Notes under the pieces: generated by a model
Told to the model about the DNA's origin: nothing
The model's database searches: none
What the model saw: only the letters and a program-made list of their open reading frames with translations
Shown here: positions 26,829 through 35,335 of the stretch, piece after piece
Position numbering within the stretch: position 1 is the stretch's first letter
How the letters are laid out: every line of letters begins with the position of its first letter
Translations under genes and position numbers: made by a program
NCBI GenBank assembly: GCA_020637595.1
Contig: JACKKE010000003.1
Coordinates: forward strand, 255,221 to 319,220
DNA: 64,000 nt
Direction of reading: 5' to 3'
DNA from: Rhodobacter sp.
GTDB lineage: Bacteria > Pseudomonadota > Alphaproteobacteria > Rhodobacterales > Rhodobacteraceae

Positions 26829-27743
26829 TCAGGCCGGGATTGTTTCAACCGGCACGCGGCTTCCCGCCGACACCGAAACCCCCACCGGCACCATCAGCGC
26901 CCGCGCCGCCAGCTGCTCGGCCAGCCAGAGCGCCAGTGCCGGGCCGTTCGCCGCGTGCTGGATCGGCGCGTCGGGCGTGTCCAGCACCAGTTTCGACGGC
27001 GCCCAGACGATGGTGCTGCCCTGGCGGATCGCCCAGTCGATCTCGGTCCGCGATTCCGTCACCAGCCAGCGCCGGTCGCGCCCGGCCAGCACCCAGGCGT
27101 TCTGCTCGATCGCCAAGAGGTCGATGCGCCGCTGCACCGCCGTCACGCCGACCTGCGGCACGTCCTTGTCCGGCAGCCCCACGCACAGGATGACCGGCAC
27201 CCCGTCCAGCCCCAACGCGTCGATCCGTTCGGGCAGATCCGCGGCACCGATCAGCCGGTTGTCGAGGTAGACCACCAGCGGATGCAGCGCCACCAGATCG
27301 TCGCTTTGCGCGGTTACCGGCATCGCGGCGGCGGTGCGCACGATCTCGACGCCCAGCTTGAACGGCCCACGGTCCAGTTTTTCGATCCGCACAAAGGCGC
27401 GCATCGCCCGGGGATGGGACAGGATCCGTTCGGCAATATGTTCGGCCAGGGTTTCCAGCAGGTTCAGCCGGCCCGCCGACAGTTCATCGGCAATCGCCTC
27501 GGTGATCGTGTCATAGGACATGATCCGGTCCACATCGTCGTCGATCGGCCCGGATTGCGGGCGCACCTCGACCACCACGTTGAACATCAGCCGCTGGCGA
27601 TGGCCGCGTTCCAGCTGGAAGGCGCCGATCTCGGCCTCGACCAGGTAGTCGCGCAGCGAAATCCGGTCGCGCGGATCGGCCGAGGCGGTGGCTTCGGCGC
27701 GCTCTTCGGGATGGGCGAAGGCGAGGTGGATATCGGTGCTCAT
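26829..27743 (-). CDS. folB: Dihydroneopterin aldolase with a C-terminal extension
   Basis: The FolB part (about residues 20-125) makes hydroxymethyl-dihydropterin: ISLRDYLVEAEIGAFQLERG, MSYDTITEAIADEL, NLLETLAEHIAERIL and VRIEKLDRGPFKLGVEIVRT. The family is usually near 120 residues; here about 170 more follow (from VTAQSDDLVALHPLVVYL), with a regular alpha/beta look (GVPVILCVGLPDKDVPQVGV) but no domain I recognise. GGAGGC lies just before ATG 27743. The extension may be a second, Rhodobacterales-specific domain. It is the first gene of the folB-folP-glmM run. Confidence 0.9.
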   Translation of the reverse strand: MSTDIHLAFAHPEERAEATASADPRDRISLRDYLVEAEIGAFQLERGHRQRLMFNVVVEVRPQSGPIDDDVDRIMSYDTITEAIADELSAGRLNLLETLAEHIAERILSHPRAMRAFVRIEKLDRGPFKLGVEIVRTAAAMPVTAQSDDLVALHPLVVYLDNRLIGAADLPERIDALGLDGVPVILCVGLPDKDVPQVGVTAVQRRIDLLAIEQNAWVLAGRDRRWLVTESRTEIDWAIRQGSTIVWAPSKLVLDTPDAPIQHAANGPALALWLAEQLAARALMVPVGVSVSAGSRVPVETIPA

Positions 27744-27876
27744 GCGAGCCTCCGGTCGTCGGGGCGGTCGAGGGTCTGGGCGGGTGATAGCCCCTGTCGC
27801 CCGCTCTGCACAGTCCAAAGGCGGCACGAAAGACGCCCGACGCGACGCCGGGCGTTTCCGAAAGGCGCGAACTGGC

Positions 27877-28530
27877 TCAGTTCGAGGTCAGACGGACCGG
27901 CTCGCGGTAGAACAGATGCGAGCCGAACTGGGCGGTGCGCTCGAAGGTGCGCGCCCAGCGGGGGCGAACCCCGGTGGTGTGGAAATGGGTTGCGCCATCG
28001 GTCAACTCGCGCGGGGCACCCGAAATCATCACCTGCGCGATGGCCCCGGCAAGACGGCGCGCACGCGGCTCGGTCATGTCCTCGGCCCGGCCATCGCAGG
28101 CATAGCTGAACTGGCAGGCGTTGCGGCGATGAGCGTTCTGGTGAACCACCCCACAGACCGAGTCCGGATAGTTGGGCAGATCGACGCGGTTGAGGATCAC
28201 CTCGGCCACGGCGAACTGGCCATAGACATCCTCGCCCCGCGATTCGTGATAGATCGCTTCTTGCAGGCACTGCACCTGCCGGTCGTTCGACTGCGGCAGC
28301 GACATCAGGTAATCGGCATCATAGCGCCGAATCGCCGCAGGTTCGTCCAGCGGGGTTGTCACCCGGCTGACCAGTGTGCGGCTGACGCCGCGCATCGCCT
28401 CGCGTTCGGCGCTGAGCGCCATCGCCAGGCTCTGTTCAATAGGCAAGTCGGCCGCGGCAGGCGCGGGCAACAGCGAAAGCATCAGTGCAGCAGCAGCGCC
28501 AAAGCGCGCAACCCGGTCCACAGATCCCAT
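27877..28530 (-). CDS. Cell wall hydrolase, SleB family
   Basis: This 217-residue protein has a signal peptide (GAAAALMLSLLPAPAAA) and a SleB/CwlJ-type domain: CLQEAIYHESRGEDVYGQFA with the catalytic Glu, AVAEVILNRVDLPNYPDSVC, and CQFSYACDG. These enzymes cleave peptidoglycan glycan strands in the periplasm. The second ATG (28530) has GAGGA 8 bases before it and is used; the first ATG sits directly against that site. A conserved Cys pair (VCGVVHQNAHRRNACQFSYAC) suggests a disulfide. It is expressed alone. Confidence 0.88.
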   Translation of the reverse strand: MGSVDRVARFGAAAALMLSLLPAPAAADLPIEQSLAMALSAEREAMRGVSRTLVSRVTTPLDEPAAIRRYDADYLMSLPQSNDRQVQCLQEAIYHESRGEDVYGQFAVAEVILNRVDLPNYPDSVCGVVHQNAHRRNACQFSYACDGRAEDMTEPRARRLAGAIAQVMISGAPRELTDGATHFHTTGVRPRWARTFERTAQFGSHLFYREPVRLTSN

Positions 28531-28832
28531 ACCGTCCATCCTCTGTCAGCCAGCGGCAGCAAGAAGCCATGCCAGCGGCGTCCGGTGGGCCGCTTTTGAT
28601 GCGGCCTTTGTTGGTTCATGTTTTGGCGAAATGCGGCTCGGCCTCCCCCCGGTGGCCGCGGTCACCTGTGGTCTTCTTAGCGCAAAACACGGGCTAAGTC
28701 CACGATAGCGCAGGGTTTCCCCGGGCCGGCCCCGGACGCCGAATGCTGCAATGCCGCAACGGTATCGGCGGCAAACCGCCGGTCCAAACCTTTCAAGCGG
28801 TTTTTCGCCTGTTTTCAAAGGGCGCGGTGCGC
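28531..28832. other. Gene-free stretch between the SleB and PPDK-like genes
   Basis: About 300 bases without a supported gene. On the minus strand it contains, from the PPDK-like stop, a short hairpin GGCGG-TTTG-CCGCC (near 28781-28794), and TTAGC...GCTAA inverted bases (28677-28697) ahead of the SleB gene. AT-rich bases near 28600-28700 probably hold the SleB promoter; no clean -35/-10 pair was found. Confidence 0.4.
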
Positions 28833-31400
28833 TCAGCGCAGGTCCGCACTCAGCGCGTCCGAGACCTCATCGCGAATCGCAAGCTGCGCCGCAGCAAGCC
28901 GTGCCACCGGCACCCGGAACGGCGAGCAGGACACATAATCGAAACCCGCCTCGCGGCAGAACTCAATCGATTCGGGGCTGCCGCCATGCTCGCCGCAGAT
29001 CGACAACGTGAGCCCCTGCCGGACCCGCCGTCCGCGCTCGGCGGCGATCAGCAGCAACTCGCCCACCCCTTCGGTATCGAGGACGTGGAACGGATCCTCG
29101 GGGAACACGCCCGACTGCACGTAATAGGACATGAACCGCCCCGCATCGTCGCGGCTGAGGCCATAGGTCATCTGCGTCAGGTCATTGGTGCCGAAGGACA
29201 TGAAATCGGCATGCTGGGCGATTTCCGAAGCGCGCAGCGCGGCCCGCGGCGTTTCGACCATCACCCCCAGTCGATATTCAAAGGGCGTGCCCTTTTCCAC
29301 CCGCACCGCCGCCGCCACGGCGTCGATGCGGGCCTTGACCAGCTCGACCTCGCGCATCGCCGAGACCAGCGGGATCATGATCTCGGGCACGACCTTTTCG
29401 CCGCGTTTGCCGGTCTCGATCGTCGCCTCGAAGATTGCACGCACCTGCATTTCGTAGATCTCGGGCACGGTCACCCCCAACCGCACGCCGCGCAGGCCCA
29501 GCATCGGGTTGAACTCGGCCAGGTCATCCGCGCGGCGGGTGATCTCGGACAACGGCTTGTCCAGCGCATCGGCCAGTTCGCGCATCCCCTCGCGGGTGTG
29601 CGGCAGGAATTCGTGCAAGGGCGGGTCGAACAGGCGAATGCAGACCGGAAGCCCCTGCATAATCGAAAAAAGTTCAATGAAATCAGACCGCTGCATAGGC
29701 AGAAGACGGGTCAGCGCCGCCGCCCGGTCATGTGCGGTATCGGCAAAGATCATCTCGCGCATCACCGTCAGGCGGTCGTCCTCGAAGAACATATGCTCGG
29801 TCCGGCACAGGCCGATGCCCTGCGCGTTGAACCCCCGGGCGATGCGCGCATCCGCCGGCGTGTCGGCATTCGCCCGCACACCGATGTCGCGCCGCGCGTC
29901 CGCCCAGTCCAGAAGCGCCCCGAACCAGTCGTCCAACGCCGGCTCCAGCAGATCGACCGCGCCCAGCAGCACCTCGCCCGAGGTGCCGTCGATGGTAATC
30001 GGATCGCCCTCGACCAGCTGATAGCGGCCGGTCTCCAGCACCTTGTTCTTGGCGTCGATACGGATCCCCGTTGCGCCGACGATGCAGGGCAGACCCAGAC
30101 CGCGGCCGATCACCGCCGCATGGCTGGTCATGCCGCCCCGTTCGGTCAGCACGCCCGAAGCGGCGTGCATGCCGCGGATGTCCTCAGGCGAGGTTTCGCG
30201 GCGCACCAGGATGCAGGGCTCGCCCCGCGCGGCGCTGGCCTGCGCCGCGGTCGAGGTAAAGACCAGACGACCGGTCGCAGCCCCCGGGCTGGCGGCGATG
30301 CCGCGGGTCAGCAACTGGCGCTTGCCGCGCGGGTCGACCTGGCGGTGCAACAGCTCGCTGAGCGCGCGCGGCGTGACCCGCATCAACGCTTCCTCGCGGC
30401 TGATGACGCCGTCTTTGGCCAGCGACACCGCGATGCGCACCGCAGCGCGGCTGGACCGCTGGATCTTGAGCGCATCCAGCACCCAGACCTTGCCGCCGAC
30501 CACCGTGAACTCGATCTGCATTTCCTCGCGCAGGCGCTCGCGGCAGATCGCGCCGTGGCGGACGAGTTCGGCAAACGCCTCGGGGTGCTGTTCCTCCAGC
30601 GACGGGCCGCGCGGGTCGCGGGTGAGATAGATCGCCTGGGGGTTGTTCGACACCGCCTCGCGGCCCTGTCCGCGCACGGCATAGCGGCCGGTGATCTGCG
30701 GCGCGCCGGTCACCCCCTCGACGAACTGGATCACACCTGCGCCCGATTCCGCGGTTCCAAAGCCCCCGGCCATCGCCTGCACCACCAGCCCCAGACCGGC
30801 ATCCGCCGGCGCCCCCTTGGCCTGCCGCAAGAGCCGCGCCGACGTCCCCTCCCAGGCGCGCGCCATCGAGCGCAGCACCTCGGCCAGCTGCTTGGTCGGA
30901 TCCTGCGGAAACGGCTCTTCCATTTCCTTTTCGTAGTCATAGAGCGCGGCCTGCAGCGCCGGCAGGCAGGGTTCGGTCACCGCGAACATGTCGGGGTCGA
31001 GCCGCGCAACGTGCTGGGCATAGGACTGGACGAAGGCCAGATAGAGCGCGGTCGCCACCGGTTCGCCGTGGGTTTCGGACAGCTCGGCGTGGCGCTCGTC
31101 GTTCATGCCGATGTTCAGGATCGCGCCAGGCCCGCCCCAGTCCGGGTTCTCGGCCGAGGGCCGCACGGACAGAAGCTGCCCGTCATCAAAGACCGACACC
31201 AGCCGCGCGAGATCGGGCAGCAAGCCGCCGGCAATCGCCCGCACCGCGTCGAAGGACAGCGCCATCGTCCGCGGCACCGGCAGCTCCAGCCGCACCAGCC
31301 GCTGCAGGCACTTGGCGCGCCAGCCGTGCGAGGCGGTGGCGATCGGCGCGGAGGGCGCGATCTCGGTGAATTCGACGGGGCTGGTTTTCTTGGTGGGCAT
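28833..31400 (-). CDS. ppdK: Pyruvate, phosphate dikinase-like (PEP-utilising) protein with altered ATP domain
   Basis: This 855-residue protein matches PPDK along its length. The swivel phospho-His motif GGMTSHAAVIGRGLGLPC and the C-terminal PEP barrel, with FGTNDLTQMTYGLSRDD, the catalytic Cys in ICGEHGG and SCSPFRVPVARLAAAQ, are intact. The N-terminal nucleotide domain is not: GGKGxNL is replaced by HGWRAKCL, SVRSGA by SVRPSA, and QTRxGKR by DALKIQR, so key ATP-contact residues known from the family seem lost. It may be a paralogue that no longer uses ATP, often annotated as putative PEP-binding protein. Stand-alone gene, 178 bases behind glyS. Confidence 0.82.
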   Translation of the reverse strand: MPTKKTSPVEFTEIAPSAPIATASHGWRAKCLQRLVRLELPVPRTMALSFDAVRAIAGGLLPDLARLVSVFDDGQLLSVRPSAENPDWGGPGAILNIGMNDERHAELSETHGEPVATALYLAFVQSYAQHVARLDPDMFAVTEPCLPALQAALYDYEKEMEEPFPQDPTKQLAEVLRSMARAWEGTSARLLRQAKGAPADAGLGLVVQAMAGGFGTAESGAGVIQFVEGVTGAPQITGRYAVRGQGREAVSNNPQAIYLTRDPRGPSLEEQHPEAFAELVRHGAICRERLREEMQIEFTVVGGKVWVLDALKIQRSSRAAVRIAVSLAKDGVISREEALMRVTPRALSELLHRQVDPRGKRQLLTRGIAASPGAATGRLVFTSTAAQASAARGEPCILVRRETSPEDIRGMHAASGVLTERGGMTSHAAVIGRGLGLPCIVGATGIRIDAKNKVLETGRYQLVEGDPITIDGTSGEVLLGAVDLLEPALDDWFGALLDWADARRDIGVRANADTPADARIARGFNAQGIGLCRTEHMFFEDDRLTVMREMIFADTAHDRAAALTRLLPMQRSDFIELFSIMQGLPVCIRLFDPPLHEFLPHTREGMRELADALDKPLSEITRRADDLAEFNPMLGLRGVRLGVTVPEIYEMQVRAIFEATIETGKRGEKVVPEIMIPLVSAMREVELVKARIDAVAAAVRVEKGTPFEYRLGVMVETPRAALRASEIAQHADFMSFGTNDLTQMTYGLSRDDAGRFMSYYVQSGVFPEDPFHVLDTEGVGELLLIAAERGRRVRQGLTLSICGEHGGSPESIEFCREAGFDYVSCSPFRVPVARLAAAQLAIRDEVSDALSADLR

Positions 31401-31505
31401 GGCCGGTGCTCCTGACGGGCGCAGGATAGGCGGATCCGGCGACCGTGCAAGTGCAGAAATTCCGGGGAGGAGCGGCGCGCGGCCCCATCGAGGGGCCGCG
31501 CGCCG

Positions 31506-31567
31506 CCGGGGGCTGTCTGCCCCCGCGGGCCTGCGGCCCTCCCCCGAGGATATTTGGACGCAAAGAG
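31506..31567 (-). repeat. Intergenic repeat copy 8 with companion hairpin
   Basis: Just after the glyS stop (minus direction) lies the core CTTTGCGTCC, AAATATCCTCGGGGG (31540-31567), then a GGGGGCAGACAGCCCCC hairpin (31508-31524). A further 10-bp inverted repeat GCGCGCGGCC/GGCCGCGCGC lies at 31473-31502. It is in the sense direction of glyS, as for most copies. Confidence 0.8.
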
Positions 31568-31577
31568 AGGGGCTGGG

Positions 31578-33638
31578 TCAGCCCTCGATGCGGGTCAGGT
31601 CGGCGACACCGAGGCAGATCGCGCGGATCCGATGCAGCAGATTCAGCCGGTTGCGGCGGACGATGGCGTTGTCGGTGTTGATCTGCACGGCGGTGAAGAA
31701 GGCGTCGATCGGTGCGCGCAGGGCGGCCATCGCGGCCATCGCGGCGGTGAAATCCTCGGCCTGCATCGCCGGGGCGATGGCGGCTTCGGCGGTGTCGAGC
31801 GCGGTGAAGAGGGCGCGCTCCTGATCGGTCTCCGCGAATTTCGGGTCGGCGCCGAAGGAATATTCGACGCCGTCCTTCTGTTCCGCCTGGATCAGGATGT
31901 TGTTCGCGCGCTTGAAGCCCTGGATCAGGTTGGTGCCGTCATCGGTGTCGAGCGTCGCCTGCAGCGCGCGGGCGCGGGTGACGAGGAGCGTCAGGTCGTC
32001 GTTGCCCGGCATCGCCAGGCAGGCGTCGATGACATCGTGGCGGATCCCCTCGTCGCGCAGGAAGACCTTGAGGCGGTCATGGAAGAAGGAGAGGAGGTCG
32101 GCGGCGTCGGCCCCGGCATAGCCCTTGGCAAAGATCGCCGCGAGGTTTGCGCGGATCGCATTGCCGAGAATCAGCCGGATCACCCCCAGCGCCGCGCGCC
32201 GCAGGGCGAAGGGGTCTTTCGAGCCCGTGGGTTTCTCGTCAATCGCCCAGAACCCGGTCAGCGTGTCGATCTTGTCGGCCAGCGCGACGGCGACCGAGAC
32301 CGGTTCGGTCGGCACGGCGTCCGATGGACCCAGCGGCTGGTAATGCGCCTTGCAGGCATTGGCGACCGCATCGGGCAGGCCGGCGGCGCGGGCGTAGTAG
32401 ACGCCCATCGTGCCCTGCAGTTCCGGGAACTCGCCGACCATGGCCGAGCGCAGGTCGGCCTTGGCGACCTCGGCGGCCTGATGCGCGAGGTCGGGCGAGG
32501 CGCCGACCAGGGGCGCGATCTCGCGGGTAAGGGCACAAATGCGATCTATCCGCGCTTTCTGGCTACCCAGCTTGTTGTGGAAGGTGACGCTCGCCAGCCC
32601 CTCGGCCATGCCCGAAAGCCCGACATTTGCCACCACACGCAAGTCGTTCTCCCAGAAGAACTTTGCGTCGGACAGGCGGGCTGCCAGAACCTTCTGGTTA
32701 CCCTTCAGGATGGTGGCGCCGTCGTCGGCGGTCTCGCGGTTGGCGACGGTCACAAATCGAACAATGCGGCCATCGGCGGGATCGCGCAGCGAGAAGAACT
32801 TCTGGTGCTCGCGCATCGAGGTTTGCAGCACCTCGGGCGGCAGGTTCAGGAATTGCTCGCCGATGTCACCGACCAGCACCACCGGCCATTCCACGAGGCC
32901 CGCGACCTCGGCCAGCAAGCCCTTGTCCTCGACCAGTTCGAGGCCCAGTGCAAAGGCGCGGTTCCTGGTTTCGTGCTCGATCATGTCGGCGCGTTCCGCC
33001 GTGTCGAGGATCACGAAAGCGCGCTTGAGCCTGGCGGCATAGTCCTCGAACGAGGTCACCGCGAAAGCGTCGGGCGCCATGAAGCGGTGGCCGCGGGTGG
33101 TGTTGCCGGCGGTGATGCCCTCGATCTCGAAGGGGACAACCTCGGCCCCGGCCTCGGTCACCATCAGGCACAGGATCGAATGCAGCGGACGCACCCAGCG
33201 CAGGGACCCCGCGCCCCAGCGCATCGCCTTGGGCCAGGGGAAGCTGCGGATGGTCTTGTCCAGAACCTCGGCCAGGATGGCGGCGGCGGGGCGACCGGGC
33301 TTGTGCAGATGGGCGACGTAGAAGGCGCCCTTCTTGTCCTCATGGACGTGCAGCTGCTCCATCGTCAGCCCGGTCGAGCGCAGGAACCCGTCGAGCGCCT
33401 GCTGCGGCGCGCCGACCTTGGGGCCCTTGCGGTCCTCGTGCTGGGTCGGGCTCTCAAGGCTGAGCCCCTCGATCGCCAGCACCAGCCGGCGCGGGGTGGA
33501 AAAGGCGCGGGCGTGCGCATAGGTCAGCCCGCCCTCGACCAGACCATCGGTGACCAGCTTGCGCAGGTCCTCGGCGGCGCGGGTCTGCATCCGCGCGGGG
33601 ATTTCCTCGGAGAAGAGTTCGATCAGGACATCGGGCAT
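31578..33638 (-). CDS. glyS: Glycine-tRNA ligase beta subunit
   Basis: GlyS (686 aa) is the large, tRNA-binding subunit of the alpha2-beta2 glycyl-tRNA synthetase. MPDVLIELFSEEIPARMQ opens the protein; FSTPRRLVLAIEGL, MRWGAGSLRWVRPLHSILCL, NANRETA-like VANRETADDG, and the C-terminal DALR anticodon domain (FDAV.VN-like KFAETDQERALFTAL) follow. Length and start are normal. It is the third gene of a glyQ, small protein, glyS run; 36 bases separate it from the small gene. Confidence 0.96.
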   Translation of the reverse strand: MPDVLIELFSEEIPARMQTRAAEDLRKLVTDGLVEGGLTYAHARAFSTPRRLVLAIEGLSLESPTQHEDRKGPKVGAPQQALDGFLRSTGLTMEQLHVHEDKKGAFYVAHLHKPGRPAAAILAEVLDKTIRSFPWPKAMRWGAGSLRWVRPLHSILCLMVTEAGAEVVPFEIEGITAGNTTRGHRFMAPDAFAVTSFEDYAARLKRAFVILDTAERADMIEHETRNRAFALGLELVEDKGLLAEVAGLVEWPVVLVGDIGEQFLNLPPEVLQTSMREHQKFFSLRDPADGRIVRFVTVANRETADDGATILKGNQKVLAARLSDAKFFWENDLRVVANVGLSGMAEGLASVTFHNKLGSQKARIDRICALTREIAPLVGASPDLAHQAAEVAKADLRSAMVGEFPELQGTMGVYYARAAGLPDAVANACKAHYQPLGPSDAVPTEPVSVAVALADKIDTLTGFWAIDEKPTGSKDPFALRRAALGVIRLILGNAIRANLAAIFAKGYAGADAADLLSFFHDRLKVFLRDEGIRHDVIDACLAMPGNDDLTLLVTRARALQATLDTDDGTNLIQGFKRANNILIQAEQKDGVEYSFGADPKFAETDQERALFTALDTAEAAIAPAMQAEDFTAAMAAMAALRAPIDAFFTAVQINTDNAIVRRNRLNLLHRIRAICLGVADLTRIEG

Positions 33639-33674
33639 GGGATCGGCTTTCGGAAATCTGCGTTCGGGCGGAAA

Positions 33675-34175
33675 TCAGCGGTCGGGCGCGGGCGGGCAGC
33701 CCGGGGGCAGCGGGTCTTCTTCGTAGAAGGCGGTGCCGCAGGCGTTGAACTGCGGCCAGACATAGGCGCGGCCGTCGGGATAGAGGGCCATCACCCGGTC
33801 GATGCCATAGTGCGGCACGTCGGCCTCGACGAGGACCGCGCGGGCGGCCCCGGATTCCAGATCCTCACCGACGCGGCGGGCGTCGTAGCAGTCGAACCAG
33901 CCGGGGGCGATCAGCGGGGTCGGGTCGTCATAGGCGACGAGGTCGGGCAGGTCGCCGGTGACGGCGAAACAGGCGCGGTAGCGCAGCGGCGAACTGTCGG
34001 AATCGATCCCCTGGAAATCGGCAATCGACAGCCGGGCCGTGCCATCGGGCGAGGCAACCTGATAGCCGATCTGCGGTTCCAGCCGGTCGTAGAAGGCATA
34101 GACCTGCAAGTAGTAGATACCGCCACCGGCAGCGATGGCGCAGACGACCAGCAGCGCGGCGAGGAATTTACCCAT
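33675..34175 (-). CDS. Small membrane-anchored protein between glyQ and glyS (DUF6446-like)
   Basis: This 166-residue protein starts MGKFLAALLVVCAIAAGGGI, an N-terminal membrane anchor, followed by a soluble part with YRACFAVTGDLPDLVAYDDP and a Cys pair (GWFDCYDARR, FNACGTAFYEED). I recall it as a conserved Rhodobacterales protein, DUF6446, at this locus; no function is known. Its ATG overlaps the end of glyQ by 8 bases, so it is coupled to the synthetase genes although it looks periplasmic. The reason for the link is unclear. Confidence 0.75.
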   Translation of the reverse strand: MGKFLAALLVVCAIAAGGGIYYLQVYAFYDRLEPQIGYQVASPDGTARLSIADFQGIDSDSSPLRYRACFAVTGDLPDLVAYDDPTPLIAPGWFDCYDARRVGEDLESGAARAVLVEADVPHYGIDRVMALYPDGRAYVWPQFNACGTAFYEEDPLPPGCPPAPDR

Positions 34176-35121
34176 GCGCGGCCTCCGCGGCGGCCGGGGT
34201 CCAGCCGCCGGCCTCGGTCTGCACGAAGGCGTCGGCGCATTTCTTGGCCAGCGCGCGGACCCGGCCGATATAGGCCTGACGCTCGGTCACGGAAATCACC
34301 CCGCGCGCGTCGAGCAGGTTGAAGAGGTGGCTGGCCTTGATGCACTGGTCGTAGGCCGGGTGCACCATCAGGATCCGCTTGCCGGAATTCGGATCGGCCG
34401 GATCGAAGGCCAGCAGGCGCTCGCATTCCGCCTCGGCGTCCTCGAAGTGGCGCAGCAGCATGTCGGTGGTGGCGCCGTCGAAGTTGTGGCGGCTGTATTC
34501 CTGTTCGGTCTGGCGGAAGATGTCGCCATAGGTCAGCGGGATCGCCCCGTCGGGGTCGTTGAAGGGCATGTCCATGACGTGGTCGATGCCCAGCACATAC
34601 ATCGCCAGACGTTCCAGACCATAGGTCAGCTCGCCCGAAACCGGGTGGCAATCATGCCCACCGACCTGCTGGAAATAGGTGAACTGGCTGACCTCCATCC
34701 CGTCGCACCAGACCTCCCAGCCCAGGCCCCAGGCGCCCAGCGTCGGCGATTCCCAGTCGTCCTCGACAAAGCGGATATCATGCAGGCTGGTGTCGATGCC
34801 GATCGCGTCGAGCGAACCGAGGTAGAGATCCTGCAGGTCCGCCGGCGACGGCTTGATGATCACCTGATACTGGTAATAGTGCTGCATCCGGTTCGGGTTC
34901 TCGCCATAGCGCCCGTCGGTCGGACGCCGCGACGGCTGGACATAGGCCGCGGCCCAGGCCCGGGTGCCGAGGCTGCGCAGCGTGGTCGCCGGATGGAAGG
35001 TGCCGGCGCCGACCTCCATGTCATAGGGCTGCAGCACGGCGCAGCCCTTGGAGGCCCAGTAGGTCTGCAGGCGGAGGATGATCTCCTGGAAGGAGCGGGG
35101 CTTCTGGACGGTGGCGGTCAT
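34168..35121 (-). CDS. glyQ: Glycine-tRNA ligase alpha subunit
   Basis: GlyQ (317 aa) is the catalytic class II subunit that charges tRNA-Gly with glycine. SFQEIILRLQTYWASKGCAV (residues 9-28), QPYDMEVGAGTFHPATTLR and VQPSRRPTDGRYGENPNR are diagnostic. GAGGATGCG precedes ATG 35121; 18 upstream codons were dropped. About 25 Ala/Gly-rich C-terminal residues end the protein. Operon start for glyQ, the DUF6446-like gene and glyS. Confidence 0.97.
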   Translation of the reverse strand: MTATVQKPRSFQEIILRLQTYWASKGCAVLQPYDMEVGAGTFHPATTLRSLGTRAWAAAYVQPSRRPTDGRYGENPNRMQHYYQYQVIIKPSPADLQDLYLGSLDAIGIDTSLHDIRFVEDDWESPTLGAWGLGWEVWCDGMEVSQFTYFQQVGGHDCHPVSGELTYGLERLAMYVLGIDHVMDMPFNDPDGAIPLTYGDIFRQTEQEYSRHNFDGATTDMLLRHFEDAEAECERLLAFDPADPNSGKRILMVHPAYDQCIKASHLFNLLDARGVISVTERQAYIGRVRALAKKCADAFVQTEAGGWTPAAAEAAHG

Positions 35122-35281
35122 CGCATCCTCGGGCTGTCGCGGGCACGTGCGCCTCAATAGGCGCAGTCCCAGCAAGGGTCAACGCCGCCACCCTGCGGCA
35201 AACCCGGCGCGATGACAGAATTTTCATGCACAAGAGGTTGAAGGTCTGACCTAACCGTTTTTTTATCGGTAAAGCCTTCAC

Positions 35282-35296
35282 GACCCTGTTAGGGTC
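35282..35296. promoter_or_regulatory. Perfect palindrome GACCCT-GTT-AGGGTC upstream of the protease-like gene
   Basis: A 6-bp perfect dyad with a 3-base centre lies 40 bases before the GTG start of the gene at 35336. Thirty bases further upstream ACCGTTTTTTTATCGGT forms a second dyad around a T run. The 210-base gap to glyQ is otherwise gene-free and AT-richer than average, so it should hold both promoters. Regulator unknown. Confidence 0.45.
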
Positions 35297-35335
35297 CGCG
35301 AGGGAATCATGTGACCAACAATTCGTGGACTGACC

